The notes: generated from the letters alone by a model not told the origin. Shown: positions 8,229 to 15,802, counted from the first letter of the stretch. The stretch is 34,853 nt of DNA from Frankia canadensis (GCF_900197875.1 NZ_FZMO01000501.1:1-34853); one strand, 5' to 3'. Made by a program: numbers and translations.

Positions 8229-9991
8229 GCCGTCTCCGCCATCAGGTCGCTGGTCGCCACCAGGTCGCTGCTCTCCAGCAGGTCGTTGCTCTCCAGCAGG
8301 TCGTGGATTTCTAGGACGTGGTCGGGGCCGGTGAACAGGCCCGCGCTGGTGGGGATGGTCGCGATCACGCTGTCGGCGGTCGGTGTGAGCGAGATGGACA
8401 GGGTGCCGTCGGCACTGCTGGTCACGACGCTCGGCTCCCCCGGGCGACGGCGGGCGAGCGCGTCCCCGAGGACGGTCAGGAACAGCCGGAAGGTCGGGTC
8501 GTCGAGCTCGGCCAGTTCGGACAGGCGCACGGGTTCGCCGGTGGCGAGCCGACGGCGCGCGGCCCGCACCACCTCCTCCTCGGCCGCCAGCTTCTCGGCC
8601 AGCAGCCGTCGCTCGGCGGCGCGGTCGCGGACCCGGTTGGGCGCGCCCCGGCGTTCGTACCGCCCGGTGCGCCGCAGCCGGATGTCGACCATGATCGGCG
8701 GCGCCTCGTTCCACGGCGTCGACGCGGGCACCGGCTCGGCGTCACGCGCCTCCAGCGTCGCGGCGTCGACCGTGAGGTGGCGGGCCGGGGCGAGCCCGAA
8801 GCACACGCGCCACAGCCGGTGGGCGTCGTCGTCACTCGGGGCCTGCGCGAACCAGAGCGCGAGCGCGCGGAAGTCCGCCGACCGGTCGCTGCGGCCCGAT
8901 CTGCGCTCGTTGAGGACCAGCACCACCGACAGCAGGGCCGGCACCGCGGCCCGGGCCCGCTCCCGCAGGAGGCGGGACTGCGGCGGGTGCGTCCGGTTCC
9001 CGACGAACCAGTGCCGCAGCCCCTCCCATCGCTCGGTCCACAACGCCAGCCGTTCGCCGACAACCCCGCCCGCTGGTGACCCGGCCGGCTCTCCCTGCGT
9101 CAGCTCCGGCTGTGTTGGCTGTGTTGGCTGTGTTGGCTGTGTCGTTCGGGGCGGCTGGTCAAGGTCGGGCGCCGCGTCGCGGGCCTCGCGCTCGGCGACC
9201 GCCCGCAGCAGCCGGCTCATGTCGTGCGTCTCGATCTCCCCCAGGACGTCCACAATCCGCGCCGAGGTGACGACGAGATCGCGGATGAACCGTTGGAGAT
9301 AGTCGATGAGCTGTTCCTTGTAGGCCAGGAAGACGTCGAGGTCGGCGTCGTGCAGGTCGATGGTGCGCTGCAGGGACCCCATGAATGCCTGGGCGTTGTC
9401 CGCCAGCCCGCGAAAGACGCCGGCCAGGTCACGCAGCAGCTGATGCGCCTTCGCCGCGTCGATCTCGGGCTGCGCCAGCAGGGCGAGCAGCGCCCGCAGC
9501 TGGCTGTGGATGTCGGACAGGGCGACGGCCTGGAGCTCCCCGCGCCGGCCCAGCGCCTCGTCGAACGCCTCCAGCGCGGTCTCGGCGGCCTCTCCAGCCG
9601 ATGTGAGCTGGTAGAGGAAACGGGGACGGTTGAAGTCCTCGACCGAGGTGACCCGGCTTGTGTCCGGATCGCCGCGCAGGTTGCCCCAGCCGGCCAGGCT
9701 GCGCAGCTCGGCGCTGACATCCGTGACTCCCCCGAGGTCCAGTCCGTGCTGGCCCGGCTCTCGGGCCAGCATTTCCAGGACGTCCTCAGGACGCAGATGA
9801 ACATTGAACCTGCGCTTGGCCCGGACGAACGTCCGCATGATGGCGCGGTACAGCGGGGCCTTGTCCACCGTCACATGGGCGAAGGGGGCGAACCTCGAGA
9901 CGTTCGCGGGCTGGTCGCCACACACCCATCCGGCGCGTTTCCGACGGGTCCGCAGATGGACACCCAGCGTACGCGTCCGGCTGGGGACCAT
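8225..9991 (-). CDS. jetA: Wadjet protein JetA, DUF2397/TIGR02677 kleisin-like subunit
   Basis: 588 aa, first gene of the Wadjet operon. JetA is the kleisin that bridges the JetC heads. The family signature is clear at residues about 35-70: RFAPFAHVTVDKAPLYRAIM, then RRFNVHLRPEDVLEML. The ATG at 9989-9991 has a GAGG 8 nt upstream; a GTG nearer the conserved region is possible, so the first 25-30 residues are uncertain. A hydrophilic linker contains a perfect TQP tripeptide repeat (DNA about 9110-9145), and the C-terminal tail has an imperfect DLLES/SDL repeat (DNA about 8230-8305). The protein is somewhat longer than I expect for the family (about 500 aa), which those inserts and the N-terminal extension explain. 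Confidence 0.9.
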   Translation of the reverse strand: MVPSRTRTLGVHLRTRRKRAGWVCGDQPANVSRFAPFAHVTVDKAPLYRAIMRTFVRAKRRFNVHLRPEDVLEMLAREPGQHGLDLGGVTDVSAELRSLAGWGNLRGDPDTSRVTSVEDFNRPRFLYQLTSAGEAAETALEAFDEALGRRGELQAVALSDIHSQLRALLALLAQPEIDAAKAHQLLRDLAGVFRGLADNAQAFMGSLQRTIDLHDADLDVFLAYKEQLIDYLQRFIRDLVVTSARIVDVLGEIETHDMSRLLRAVAEREARDAAPDLDQPPRTTQPTQPTQPTQPELTQGEPAGSPAGGVVGERLALWTERWEGLRHWFVGNRTHPPQSRLLRERARAAVPALLSVVLVLNERRSGRSDRSADFRALALWFAQAPSDDDAHRLWRVCFGLAPARHLTVDAATLEARDAEPVPASTPWNEAPPIMVDIRLRRTGRYERRGAPNRVRDRAAERRLLAEKLAAEEEVVRAARRRLATGEPVRLSELAELDDPTFRLFLTVLGDALARRRPGEPSVVTSSADGTLSISLTPTADSVIATIPTSAGLFTGPDHVLEIHDLLESNDLLESSDLVATSDLMAETA

Positions 9992-10192
9992 CCGCGCTGC
10001 CTCGCCAGGACGTCACGCCGGTGAGCCTTCGTCGCAGTTCCGGCGACCGCCTTCCGACGACAGTCCCAGGGGGTGACAAGCGGGACTCGCCGGCAGCGGT
10101 CGTGGCGGGCGGTGGGTGGATGGGCCATGATCGACGATCGCGGTCTCGTGGCCGGGAAGCTGGACCTTACTCCTGGTGCCGGTGCTCCTGGC
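9992..10192. other. Upstream region of the Wadjet operon, no gene seen
   Basis: About 200 nt between jetA and the start of decayed sequence. It must hold the Wadjet promoter, but I see no confident -35/-10 pair on the minus strand. A perfect inverted repeat GATCG-A-CGATC lies at 10129-10139 and could be an operator. No regulator gene is adjacent. Confidence 0.4.
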
Positions 10193-10334
10193 TCAGCCTG
10201 GTGTGACGGCGTTCCGGACGGTGTCCATCGTCTTCTCCGCCACCTGGCCCACCTTCTGGATGAGGGGATGCTTGGCCTGCTGGACGGCCATCGTGCGCAG
10301 CACTCCGGTCGCCCACTCCGCGTGCTCGCGGGCC
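10193..10334 (-). pseudogene. C-terminal fragment of an unrecognised protein
   Basis: About 46 codons on the minus strand ending in a TGA at 10193-10195 read like real protein, with AREHAEWATGVLRTMAVQQ, KHPLIQKVGQVAEKT and MDTVRNAV. Codon third positions look coding, but upstream the frame runs straight into the antisense of an SDR gene fragment, so the N-terminal part is gone. I do not recognise the family; it looks helical. It marks a recombination junction near 10335 and belongs to the graveyard between the Wadjet operon and the NiCoT gene. Confidence 0.4.
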
Positions 10335-10934
10335 GCCGGCAGGAGGGTCGCCGCGCTGGCCGGTCGGGTAGCCGGCGTCGAGCAACTCGACGGCGCCGAC
10401 CGCGACGCGGTCGCGGCGTTCCTCGAGCGATTCGGCCCGTTCGAGCATCTTGTGCTCGCCTTCAGCCCAGGCGCGGCCGGACTCGGACCGATCCGCGAGA
10501 TCAGCCTCGATGACGTCGAGACGGCGTTCACCGCCAAGCTGTTCGCTTACATCCACTACATCCACGCGATTCGCGAGGCGAAGGTCACCGAGTCGATCAC
10601 GATGATCTCGGCCGCCAGTGCCCGGGCCGCCCTTCCCGGAACGGTCACCCTCGCGGCCGTGAACGGAGCGATCGAGCGCATCGTGTCTCCGCTCGCGGCC
10701 GAGCTCGCGCCGGTTCGCGTCAATGCCGTGGCCCCGGGAGTCGTGGACACCGCCTGGTGGTCCTTCCTCCCCGAGGATCAGCGCCGAGCCCAGTTCGACG
10801 CTGCCGCGAGCAGCGTGCCTGCCGGCCGGATCGCCTCCGCCGCCGACGTCGCCGATGCGATCGAATACCTGATCGGCGCCCGCCTGGTCACCGGAAGCAT
10901 CCTGCCCGTGGACGGTGGTTTCACCGTCGCGTAA
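10335..10934 (+). pseudogene. Truncated short-chain dehydrogenase/reductase (SDR)
   Basis: The plus-strand frame ending at 10934 carries the C-terminal three quarters of an SDR: GPFEHLVLAFSPG (the NAG-like strand), SITMISAASARAALPG (active-site Ser strand), LAPVRVNAVAPGVVDT, and the terminal TGSILPVDGGF. The N-terminal dinucleotide-binding TGxxxGxG motif is missing. The frame instead runs back into unrelated sequence antisense to another fragment. The usual YxxxK is replaced by TLAAVN, so the parent was a divergent SDR of the kind that lacks the canonical tetrad. With no cofactor-binding start it is almost certainly inactive. The frame does stay open to 10176, so a translated product cannot be excluded. 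Confidence 0.7.
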
Positions 10935-11003
10935 GCGGCGGTCGCGAGCTCATACGTCGGCCGTCTCCAACTCCCGAGATCACTCCGGGAGGTCCGTCAA
11001 GGC

Positions 11004-11120
11004 ATGGTCGCCTCCATGCAGGTCGTCGACGGCTCCCTGTCCGCGAGCGTGGCCGCGCTCACCGGACTGTCCGCGCAGCGGATCGAGCAGCTCCGCGACA
11101 CCGGCGACCGAGACGTCTGA
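11004..11120 (+). pseudogene. Short C-terminal protein fragment, unrecognised
   Basis: A 38-codon frame reads MVASMQVVDGSLSASVAAL then TGLSAQRIEQLRDTGD, ending with TGA at 11118-11120. The composition and alternating hydrophobic pattern look like the helical end of a real protein rather than a shadow frame. No upstream part of the same protein follows from the SDR fragment that stops 70 nt earlier. I cannot name the family. It is one of several fragments packed into this kilobase. Confidence 0.3.
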
Positions 11121-11155
11121 CCACATGCCAGTCCGCCCGACCTTGCGCTGCCTGA

Positions 11156-11250
11156 GTGCTGTTCCGGGTGTTCCCGGCGGAGCAGCGGGTGCGCGCGTCG
11201 GGAATCCTGACGATTCCGACGGCCTTCGCCCCGGCTCTGAGCCCGGTGCT
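11156..11250 (+). pseudogene. DHA2-type MFS drug-efflux transporter fragment
   Basis: The frame reads LFRVFPAEQRVRASGILTIP then TAFAPALSPVL. This matches the segment between transmembrane helices 4 and 5 of 14-helix (EmrB/QacA-like) MFS transporters, where a FPxxxRxRA loop leads into a TIPTxxAPALGPVLGG helix. Nothing before or after it continues the transporter, so only about 30 codons of a roughly 500-codon gene remain. It ends a few bases before the left copy of a 35-nt direct repeat. Confidence 0.55.
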
Positions 11251-11265
11251 CGTTGATCAGCGGCC

Positions 11266-11300
11266 GCGGGACGTCGTCAACGCCGTTGATTATCTTGGTC
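11266..11300 (+). repeat. 35-nt imperfect direct repeat, left copy
   Basis: This stretch, centred on CGTTGATTATC, recurs at 14888-14922 in the same orientation with 31 of 35 positions identical. The two copies bracket the NiCoT gene and the 600-aa membrane protein gene. The AT-rich core differs from the surrounding composition. It could be a recombination scar, an attachment-like duplication, a shared regulatory site or a conserved coding stretch in two decayed genes. Confidence 0.5.
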
Positions 11301-11329
11301 CCGCAGGACCGCCCGAGGATCCGGGATGG

Positions 11330-12523
11330 TCAGACCGGTTCCGTCGTGGTGGTGGACGGAGACGAGGGCGCCCTGGTGGTCCAGCGTTCCTCGACCCGCC
11401 CGAAGTACCAGACGGCCAGGGCGACGGCCCAGGCGAGGAAGAACAGGCCGACGATGGCGTAGCCGGCGTAGTCGAGGTTGACGGCCGCGATCCAGGCAAG
11501 CGGCCCGGAGTCGATGGTGAACCGGTCCGCGAGGACGCCGACGAGTTCGATGGTGCCGATGACCAGCGCGACGATGACCGAGATGGTCGTGATGGTGATG
11601 TTGTAGTAGACCTTGCGGACGGGCCGGGCGAAGGCCCAGCCGTAGGCGGCGTTCATGAAGACGCCGTCGATGGTGTCCATGAGGCACATGCCGGCGGCGA
11701 AGAGGATCGGCAGCACGAGAATCGAGTAGAAGGGCAGGTCGAACGCGGCCGCCCCACCGGCGAGGACGAGCAGGCCCACCTCGGTCGCGGTGTCGAAACC
11801 GAGCCCGAACAGGACGCCTATGGGGTAGATGTTCCAGGGCCTGGTGACGGTCCTGGTCAGGCCGCCGAGAAAACGGTTCATGAAGCCGCGCGAGTCCAGT
11901 CGCCGCTCCAGCTCCTGCTCGTCGTAGGTGCCGCGACGCATCTCGCGGAACACCCTCACAATGCCGATCAGGGCCGCGAGGTTGAGGATTCCGAGAATCC
12001 ACAGGAAGACACCGGACACGGACGGGCCGATGACCCCGGTGATGGTGTGCAGCCGCGACGAGTCGTCCTCGACCGGGCCGACCAGGGATCTGACGCCCGC
12101 CGAGAGCAGGAATGCCAGCGCGAACACGATGGTGGAGTGACCGAGGGAGAACCAGAACCCGACGGACAGCGGTTTACGCAGCCCGGAGTGCCCGTCGGCC
12201 TCGCGGGCGGTGTTGTCGGCGATGATCTTGCGGGTGGTGTTGTCGACGGCGGCGATGTGATCGACGTCGAACGCGTGGCGAAGGCCGAACGTGTAGGCGA
12301 GCACCCCGACGCCGGCGGTGAAGACCGGGTGGTCGCCGCCGAGGTGGTAGCCGTGCGGAGTGACCAGGGTGAGCAGGACGACGAAGCCCACCGCGTGCAG
12401 CAGGATGATGAAGGCGGCCATGCCCGCCAGCGAGCGTCTGTCCGCCGGGATGAGGCTCCGGTGGAACCGGGCCAGCCGCTCGGTGAGACCGGGGCCGCCC
12501 CTGCCGGGCGCTGGATGGGCCAC
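11330..12523 (-). CDS. NiCoT family nickel/cobalt permease
   Basis: 397 aa. NiCoT permeases are secondary transporters that bring Ni2+ and/or Co2+ across the plasma membrane, supplying urease, hydrogenase, Ni-SOD or B12 synthesis. The signature in helix II is present as RHAFDVDHI (residues 82-90), with the second family motif LGFDTATEV in the second half. About eight hydrophobic segments are visible, with a large loop in the middle and a Thr/Ser-rich C-terminal tail. The start is GTG at 12521-12523, preceded by AAGGAGG with 6-nt spacing; the ATG between them is too close to the ribosome binding site. A Nur-type box overlaps its promoter, so nickel-dependent repression is likely. Ni versus Co preference cannot be read from the sequence alone, though the operator argues for nickel. 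Confidence 0.92.
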   Translation of the reverse strand: MAHPAPGRGGPGLTERLARFHRSLIPADRRSLAGMAAFIILLHAVGFVVLLTLVTPHGYHLGGDHPVFTAGVGVLAYTFGLRHAFDVDHIAAVDNTTRKIIADNTAREADGHSGLRKPLSVGFWFSLGHSTIVFALAFLLSAGVRSLVGPVEDDSSRLHTITGVIGPSVSGVFLWILGILNLAALIGIVRVFREMRRGTYDEQELERRLDSRGFMNRFLGGLTRTVTRPWNIYPIGVLFGLGFDTATEVGLLVLAGGAAAFDLPFYSILVLPILFAAGMCLMDTIDGVFMNAAYGWAFARPVRKVYYNITITTISVIVALVIGTIELVGVLADRFTIDSGPLAWIAAVNLDYAGYAIVGLFFLAWAVALAVWYFGRVEERWTTRAPSSPSTTTTEPV

Positions 12524-12607
12524 GCCATGCCTCCTTGTCACCGGCGCGGACCCGGCGCGGCGGATCGGCCGGACATCGTGCTGGTCGGGCGGGATCCCAA
12601 CGCCGCA

Positions 12608-12636
12608 ACTATCTCGTACCTGCAACATTGTTGCAA
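12608..12636 (-). promoter_or_regulatory. Candidate NiCoT promoter overlapping the Nur box
   Basis: On the minus strand TTGCAA (12631-12636), a 17-nt spacer and GATAGT (12608-12613) form a plausible -35/-10 pair about 85 nt upstream of the permease start. The -35 hexamer is itself one half-site of the Nur-like palindrome, which would let the repressor block RNA polymerase. Confidence 0.5.
12620..12636. promoter_or_regulatory. Nur box (nickel-responsive Fur-family operator)
   Basis: The sequence CTGCAA-CATTG-TTGCAA is an almost perfect inverted repeat with a 5-nt centre. It matches the Streptomyces Nur consensus tTGCaa-N5-ttGCAA (established knowledge from nickel-uptake and Ni/Fe-SOD regulation). 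It lies between the NiCoT permease and a divergent membrane protein gene, nearest the permease. No nur gene is in the window. Confidence 0.75.
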
Positions 12637-12869
12637 CTGGCTCGATGCGTTGCTGGGGTGTGGTTCCACGCCGCCGGGCTGATCGCCGCGGCCGCGAGGT
12701 CGCGCGGTCCGGCGGGACCTCGCGGGCCGGTCCGGTGGAAGTGCGGCTCACGCGGTCGGATCGGCGACAGTGCGGCTTCTCGGTTTCCTCCGTATCTGTC
12801 CGCGCCACGCTGGTATCAAGGTGGCGATCAGTGTCGGGACGGGGCGAACGCGAGGAGCGACGGTCGGAC

Positions 12870-14672
12870 ATGGCGGCGAAGACGACGTCGAACGCTCGGC
12901 GCGAGTTCCGCGTGATGTTGGTGCGGCTGGCCTTCTTCTGGCTGTGGTGGCCGGCCCTGATCTTCGTGTGGTGGGTGTTCGTGTCGGTGTTCCTGCCGGG
13001 CGTCGGCCCGGTGCATCTGGGCCTGTGGCGCTGGCTCGACGCCTGGTATTTCGTCGGCTCGGGATGGCGGTGGCAGTTTCTCGGGGTCGGCGCGGTCGGC
13101 ACAGTGCTGATCGTCGCCGTCTGGTGGGCGAACGCGGGCGCGCCGTCCACGCGGCTGGCGACGCCCGCGGCGATCCTCGTCGTCGTCGGCATCACGCTCG
13201 CCGTCGTCAGCCTCGTCCAGTTCGTCCGGGCGGTGTGGGACAACGACAAGGACCTCGCCCGGTTCTACGGCGCGCGTACCACGTTCGTCGTGCCCGATCC
13301 AGCGCATCCGCCGACGGCGGTCTCCGTGCTGATCAATGACAACGCCCGCGGCGACGGGAAACGCTGCGACCTGCTCGGCCCGCACGGCAGCGACGTGGCG
13401 ACCTGCATTCGCCGCGGCACGTTCAGCATGGCCGGGTTCGAGCCGCGGGTCGGCTCCCGCGACGGCGCGATCGCCGTGATGAGCGCGAGTTCCGGGAACA
13501 TCGCGAACGTGCGGCTCCGCGTCAGCACACTCACCTACCTGAACGCGACGAAGGGCCGCCCGGCCGCCTGGTCCGCCATCCGCGACGGCAGCGGGATCGA
13601 CACCCCCATGTACGGTGTCGTCGAATGGAGGGGAGGCTCCGAACGGCCCACGCAATGCCATTTCAGCGGAAAGTACCGCATTGACCGGGCGTTCGACGGT
13701 GAGCGCAGCAACAGCCTGCCGAACCTGCTCAACGACCGTTTCCCGCGGCTCATCTTCTCCGCCGACGACGCCTGGGGGTACTGCGCCGGCGCCGAGCCGA
13801 TCGTCGTCCTGCCCGTGCAGAGGCAGATCCACTACCACGCGCGGACGGTGGCTGTCCCCGCCGGCGTCGTCCTCGTCCGCGGCTCCTCGAACGGCGGCGT
13901 CCGCCTGGAGCACCGCACCGACGTCCGCCCCGGCACGCTGCCCGGGCCGGTGTACCCGGACTCGCTCGTCGACGCGCAGCGCGCCGCCGCCCAGTGGGCC
14001 GGCGGGCGGGAGGTCCGCGACCGGCGCATGTTCGGCTTCGCGCCGACGAGCTCGCCGGTGCAGCTCGGCAACGTCGACGACTACCTGCTGCGCCGCGTCG
14101 CCGACGGCCGGCTGTACTGGGTCACCCCGGTGCGGCCGCGGGCCAGCGACTCCCAGCAGTTCGTCGCCTACGAGACGGTGCCCGCCGACACCGTCACCGA
14201 CGGCCAGCTCAACCCGCTCGACATCGCCGTCCTGGCCGACGACGACCCGCGCATCGTCAACCTCGACCAGCTCGTCGCCGCGGCCACCGACTACATCGCC
14301 GCCGCCAACCCCGGCCTGATCAGCTCCGGGGCGAAGCTCGTCGAGTTCCTCCCGGTCCGCGACGACATCTGGCAGTCCTACGTCGAGATCAACGGCCGCG
14401 TGGTCTACCGCCTGACGATGAGCTACGCCAACCGCATCCCCACCGAGCTCGTCGCCCTGAACACCCCGGGCGCCAGCACCTCCCCCACCGCCGGCCGCCC
14501 CGGCGCGGGCCCGGGACCATCACCCGCCGCCGGCCAGCCCGGCACCTCGCCGACCACCGCCTGCGCGGGCCCACCGACCAGCCTCAGCGACTCCCAGCTC
14601 GCCACCTGCATCCAGACCTGGGCCAACGAACTCGCCCACCGTCACCCCCTCACCACCGCCCCCTCCCCCTGA
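12870..14672 (+). CDS. Conserved-looking membrane protein of unknown function
   Basis: 600 aa; I do not recognise the family. The first 120 residues hold about three hydrophobic helices (LAFFWLWWPALIFVWWVF, then FLGVGAVGTVLIVAVWW, then AILVVVGITLAVVSLV). A large Cys-containing domain follows and would lie outside the membrane if the third helix is the last. The C-terminal 70 residues form a Pro/Gly/Ser/Thr-rich linker and a short helix with two Cys. The ATG has GAGGAG 12 nt upstream, rather far; the frame is open further up but the composition there is not protein-like. It is divergent from the NiCoT gene and shares a 346-nt intergenic region with the Nur box, so co-regulation by nickel is possible but unproven. 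No catalytic motif is evident. Confidence 0.75.
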   Translation: MAAKTTSNARREFRVMLVRLAFFWLWWPALIFVWWVFVSVFLPGVGPVHLGLWRWLDAWYFVGSGWRWQFLGVGAVGTVLIVAVWWANAGAPSTRLATPAAILVVVGITLAVVSLVQFVRAVWDNDKDLARFYGARTTFVVPDPAHPPTAVSVLINDNARGDGKRCDLLGPHGSDVATCIRRGTFSMAGFEPRVGSRDGAIAVMSASSGNIANVRLRVSTLTYLNATKGRPAAWSAIRDGSGIDTPMYGVVEWRGGSERPTQCHFSGKYRIDRAFDGERSNSLPNLLNDRFPRLIFSADDAWGYCAGAEPIVVLPVQRQIHYHARTVAVPAGVVLVRGSSNGGVRLEHRTDVRPGTLPGPVYPDSLVDAQRAAAQWAGGREVRDRRMFGFAPTSSPVQLGNVDDYLLRRVADGRLYWVTPVRPRASDSQQFVAYETVPADTVTDGQLNPLDIAVLADDDPRIVNLDQLVAAATDYIAAANPGLISSGAKLVEFLPVRDDIWQSYVEINGRVVYRLTMSYANRIPTELVALNTPGASTSPTAGRPGAGPGPSPAAGQPGTSPTTACAGPPTSLSDSQLATCIQTWANELAHRHPLTTAPSP

Positions 14673-14723
14673 CCGCGGCAGAGGCATACTGCATACAGCG
14701 CATCCGCCATGCCTACATTGCAG

Positions 14724-14917
14724 TCATTGCAGCGCGCCGGGCAGGTGCAGCATCAAGGACTTCGCGGACATGTCCGTCGCTCTGCTCAGTCCCTGGCCCG
14801 CGTAGGTCGCGTTCCAGGTTGGGATGCGCCCCGGCGCTGCCGCGGCGGGTCGTGGCAGCGTGACGCCGGGGGCACCCGGTTGGCGGCGCGGGACGGCGTC
14901 AACATCGTTGATTATCA
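14724..14917 (-). other. Possible protein-coding remnant in a gene-poor stretch
   Basis: Between the membrane protein (ends 14672) and the TetR gene no complete gene is seen. On the minus strand a frame ending at 14724 reads IINDVDAVPR, then PTWNATYAGQGLSRATDM, then SAKSLMLHLPGALQ, which has protein-like composition. I cannot assign a family or a start, and it could be a decayed C-terminus. Its upstream part contains the right copy of the 35-nt direct repeat. Nearby, CATTGCAGTCATTGCAG at about 14717-14733 is a short direct repeat of unknown meaning. Confidence 0.25.
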
Positions 14918-14922
14918 TGGTC
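14888..14922 (+). repeat. 35-nt imperfect direct repeat, right copy
   Basis: Same orientation as the copy at 11266-11300, with four mismatches. It lies 215 nt downstream of the 600-aa membrane protein gene and about 145 nt upstream of the chosen TetR start. The spacing places the NiCoT and membrane-protein pair between the two copies. Confidence 0.5.
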
Positions 14923-15065
14923 GCATTGACGAGGACGTGGACGAGACGGCGAACCCGCCAGCGTCGGCCGGGTCGGCAGGCGGTGGCACCGGACACATCG
15001 GCGCCGAACCCTTGGGGGGCACCGAACCGGCGACGGGTTCGCAGTCCGCTGACAACGGGCGGGCA

Positions 15066-15740
15066 GTGGGTGGCGAGGGTCGCGGGCGGCGGGGGCGACC
15101 GCGACGGACGCCGCGGGGGACGTTGTCGCGTGAGGTGCTGATGGCGGCGGCGATGCAGGTCGTCGACACGCAAGGCGCGGGGGCGTTCAGCATGCGGGCG
15201 CTCGGCGCGTTCCTCGAATGCGATCCGACGGCGATGTACCGGCACTTCACCGGCAAGAACGCCCTGCTCGACGCGCTCGTCGACAGCGTCGTGCGCGAGG
15301 GCGCCGCGACCCTGCCGGAGACGGACGACCCGCGCGCCGACATCCGGGAGAACTTCCGCCAGCTGCGCCGTTCCCTGCTCGCCCATCCGACGCTCGCCCC
15401 GCTGGTGCTGCGCCGACCGCCGGGAGTGGGCGCCTACTGGGAGCGCTCCGACCATGCCGTCGCCCAGCTGCACCGGGCCGGCATGGACCCGGTGGACGCC
15501 GCGAACGTCTACCAGACGCTGCTGTTCTACACGCTCGGGCACACCCTGTCCGAGGCCCGCCAGCTCGCCCGTGCGGTCGAGCGCGAGGGCGCGGGCGCCG
15601 AGGGCGGTCCGGTCGCCGCGGTGCGCCCGCCGGAGGATCGCCATCCCGACCTGTCCGACGTCGCGCCGCACCTGCGCGACGACAACGAGGCGCAGTTCCT
15701 CGCCGGTCTCGACCTGATCCTGCGCGATCTCCCCCGCTGA
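15066..15740 (+). CDS. TetR/AcrR family transcriptional regulator
   Basis: About 224 aa. The N-terminal region is basic ([14 protein letters not shown]). The TetR helix-turn-helix follows: [52 protein letters not shown]. The C-terminal ligand-binding part resembles the TetR_C_1-type domain, with a [13 protein letters not shown] helix and an acidic end. The start is uncertain: GTG at 15066 gives a normal length but has no clear ribosome binding site, and GTG at about 14938 in the same frame is an alternative that adds a Gly/Ala-rich leader. It lies just upstream of folD in the same direction, with a 268-nt gap that holds a possible operator. Ligand unknown. Confidence 0.85.
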   Translation: MGGEGRGRRGRPRRTPRGTLSREVLMAAAMQVVDTQGAGAFSMRALGAFLECDPTAMYRHFTGKNALLDALVDSVVREGAATLPETDDPRADIRENFRQLRRSLLAHPTLAPLVLRRPPGVGAYWERSDHAVAQLHRAGMDPVDAANVYQTLLFYTLGHTLSEARQLARAVEREGAGAEGGPVAAVRPPEDRHPDLSDVAPHLRDDNEAQFLAGLDLILRDLPR

Positions 15741-15782
15741 CGCGCGGGCGCTGACCCGTTGGTGGGTTTCGGCCCGCGCGGC

Positions 15783-15802
15783 CTTGCTACGGTACGAGCA
15801 AG
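15783..15802. promoter_or_regulatory. Inverted repeat, possible TetR operator or hairpin
   Basis: CTTGCT-ACGGTACG-AGCAAG is a perfect 6-bp inverted repeat with an 8-nt centre, 43 nt after the TetR stop and 206 nt before folD. The length and symmetry suit a TetR-family operator, but a short terminator-like hairpin is equally possible; there is no T-tract. The rest of the gap carries ACCCACGCG direct repeats near 15961-15990. Confidence 0.4.

Noticed and set aside
8229-8714. N-terminal extension of JetB
   Set aside because: It overlaps jetA coding sequence and is Arg/Gly-rich with no family similarity; the GTGA overlap gives the proper length.
1016-9991. Calling the four-gene operon a wholly new defence system
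   Set aside because: All four domain families and their order match the described Wadjet JetABCD set; novelty is limited to context and inserts.
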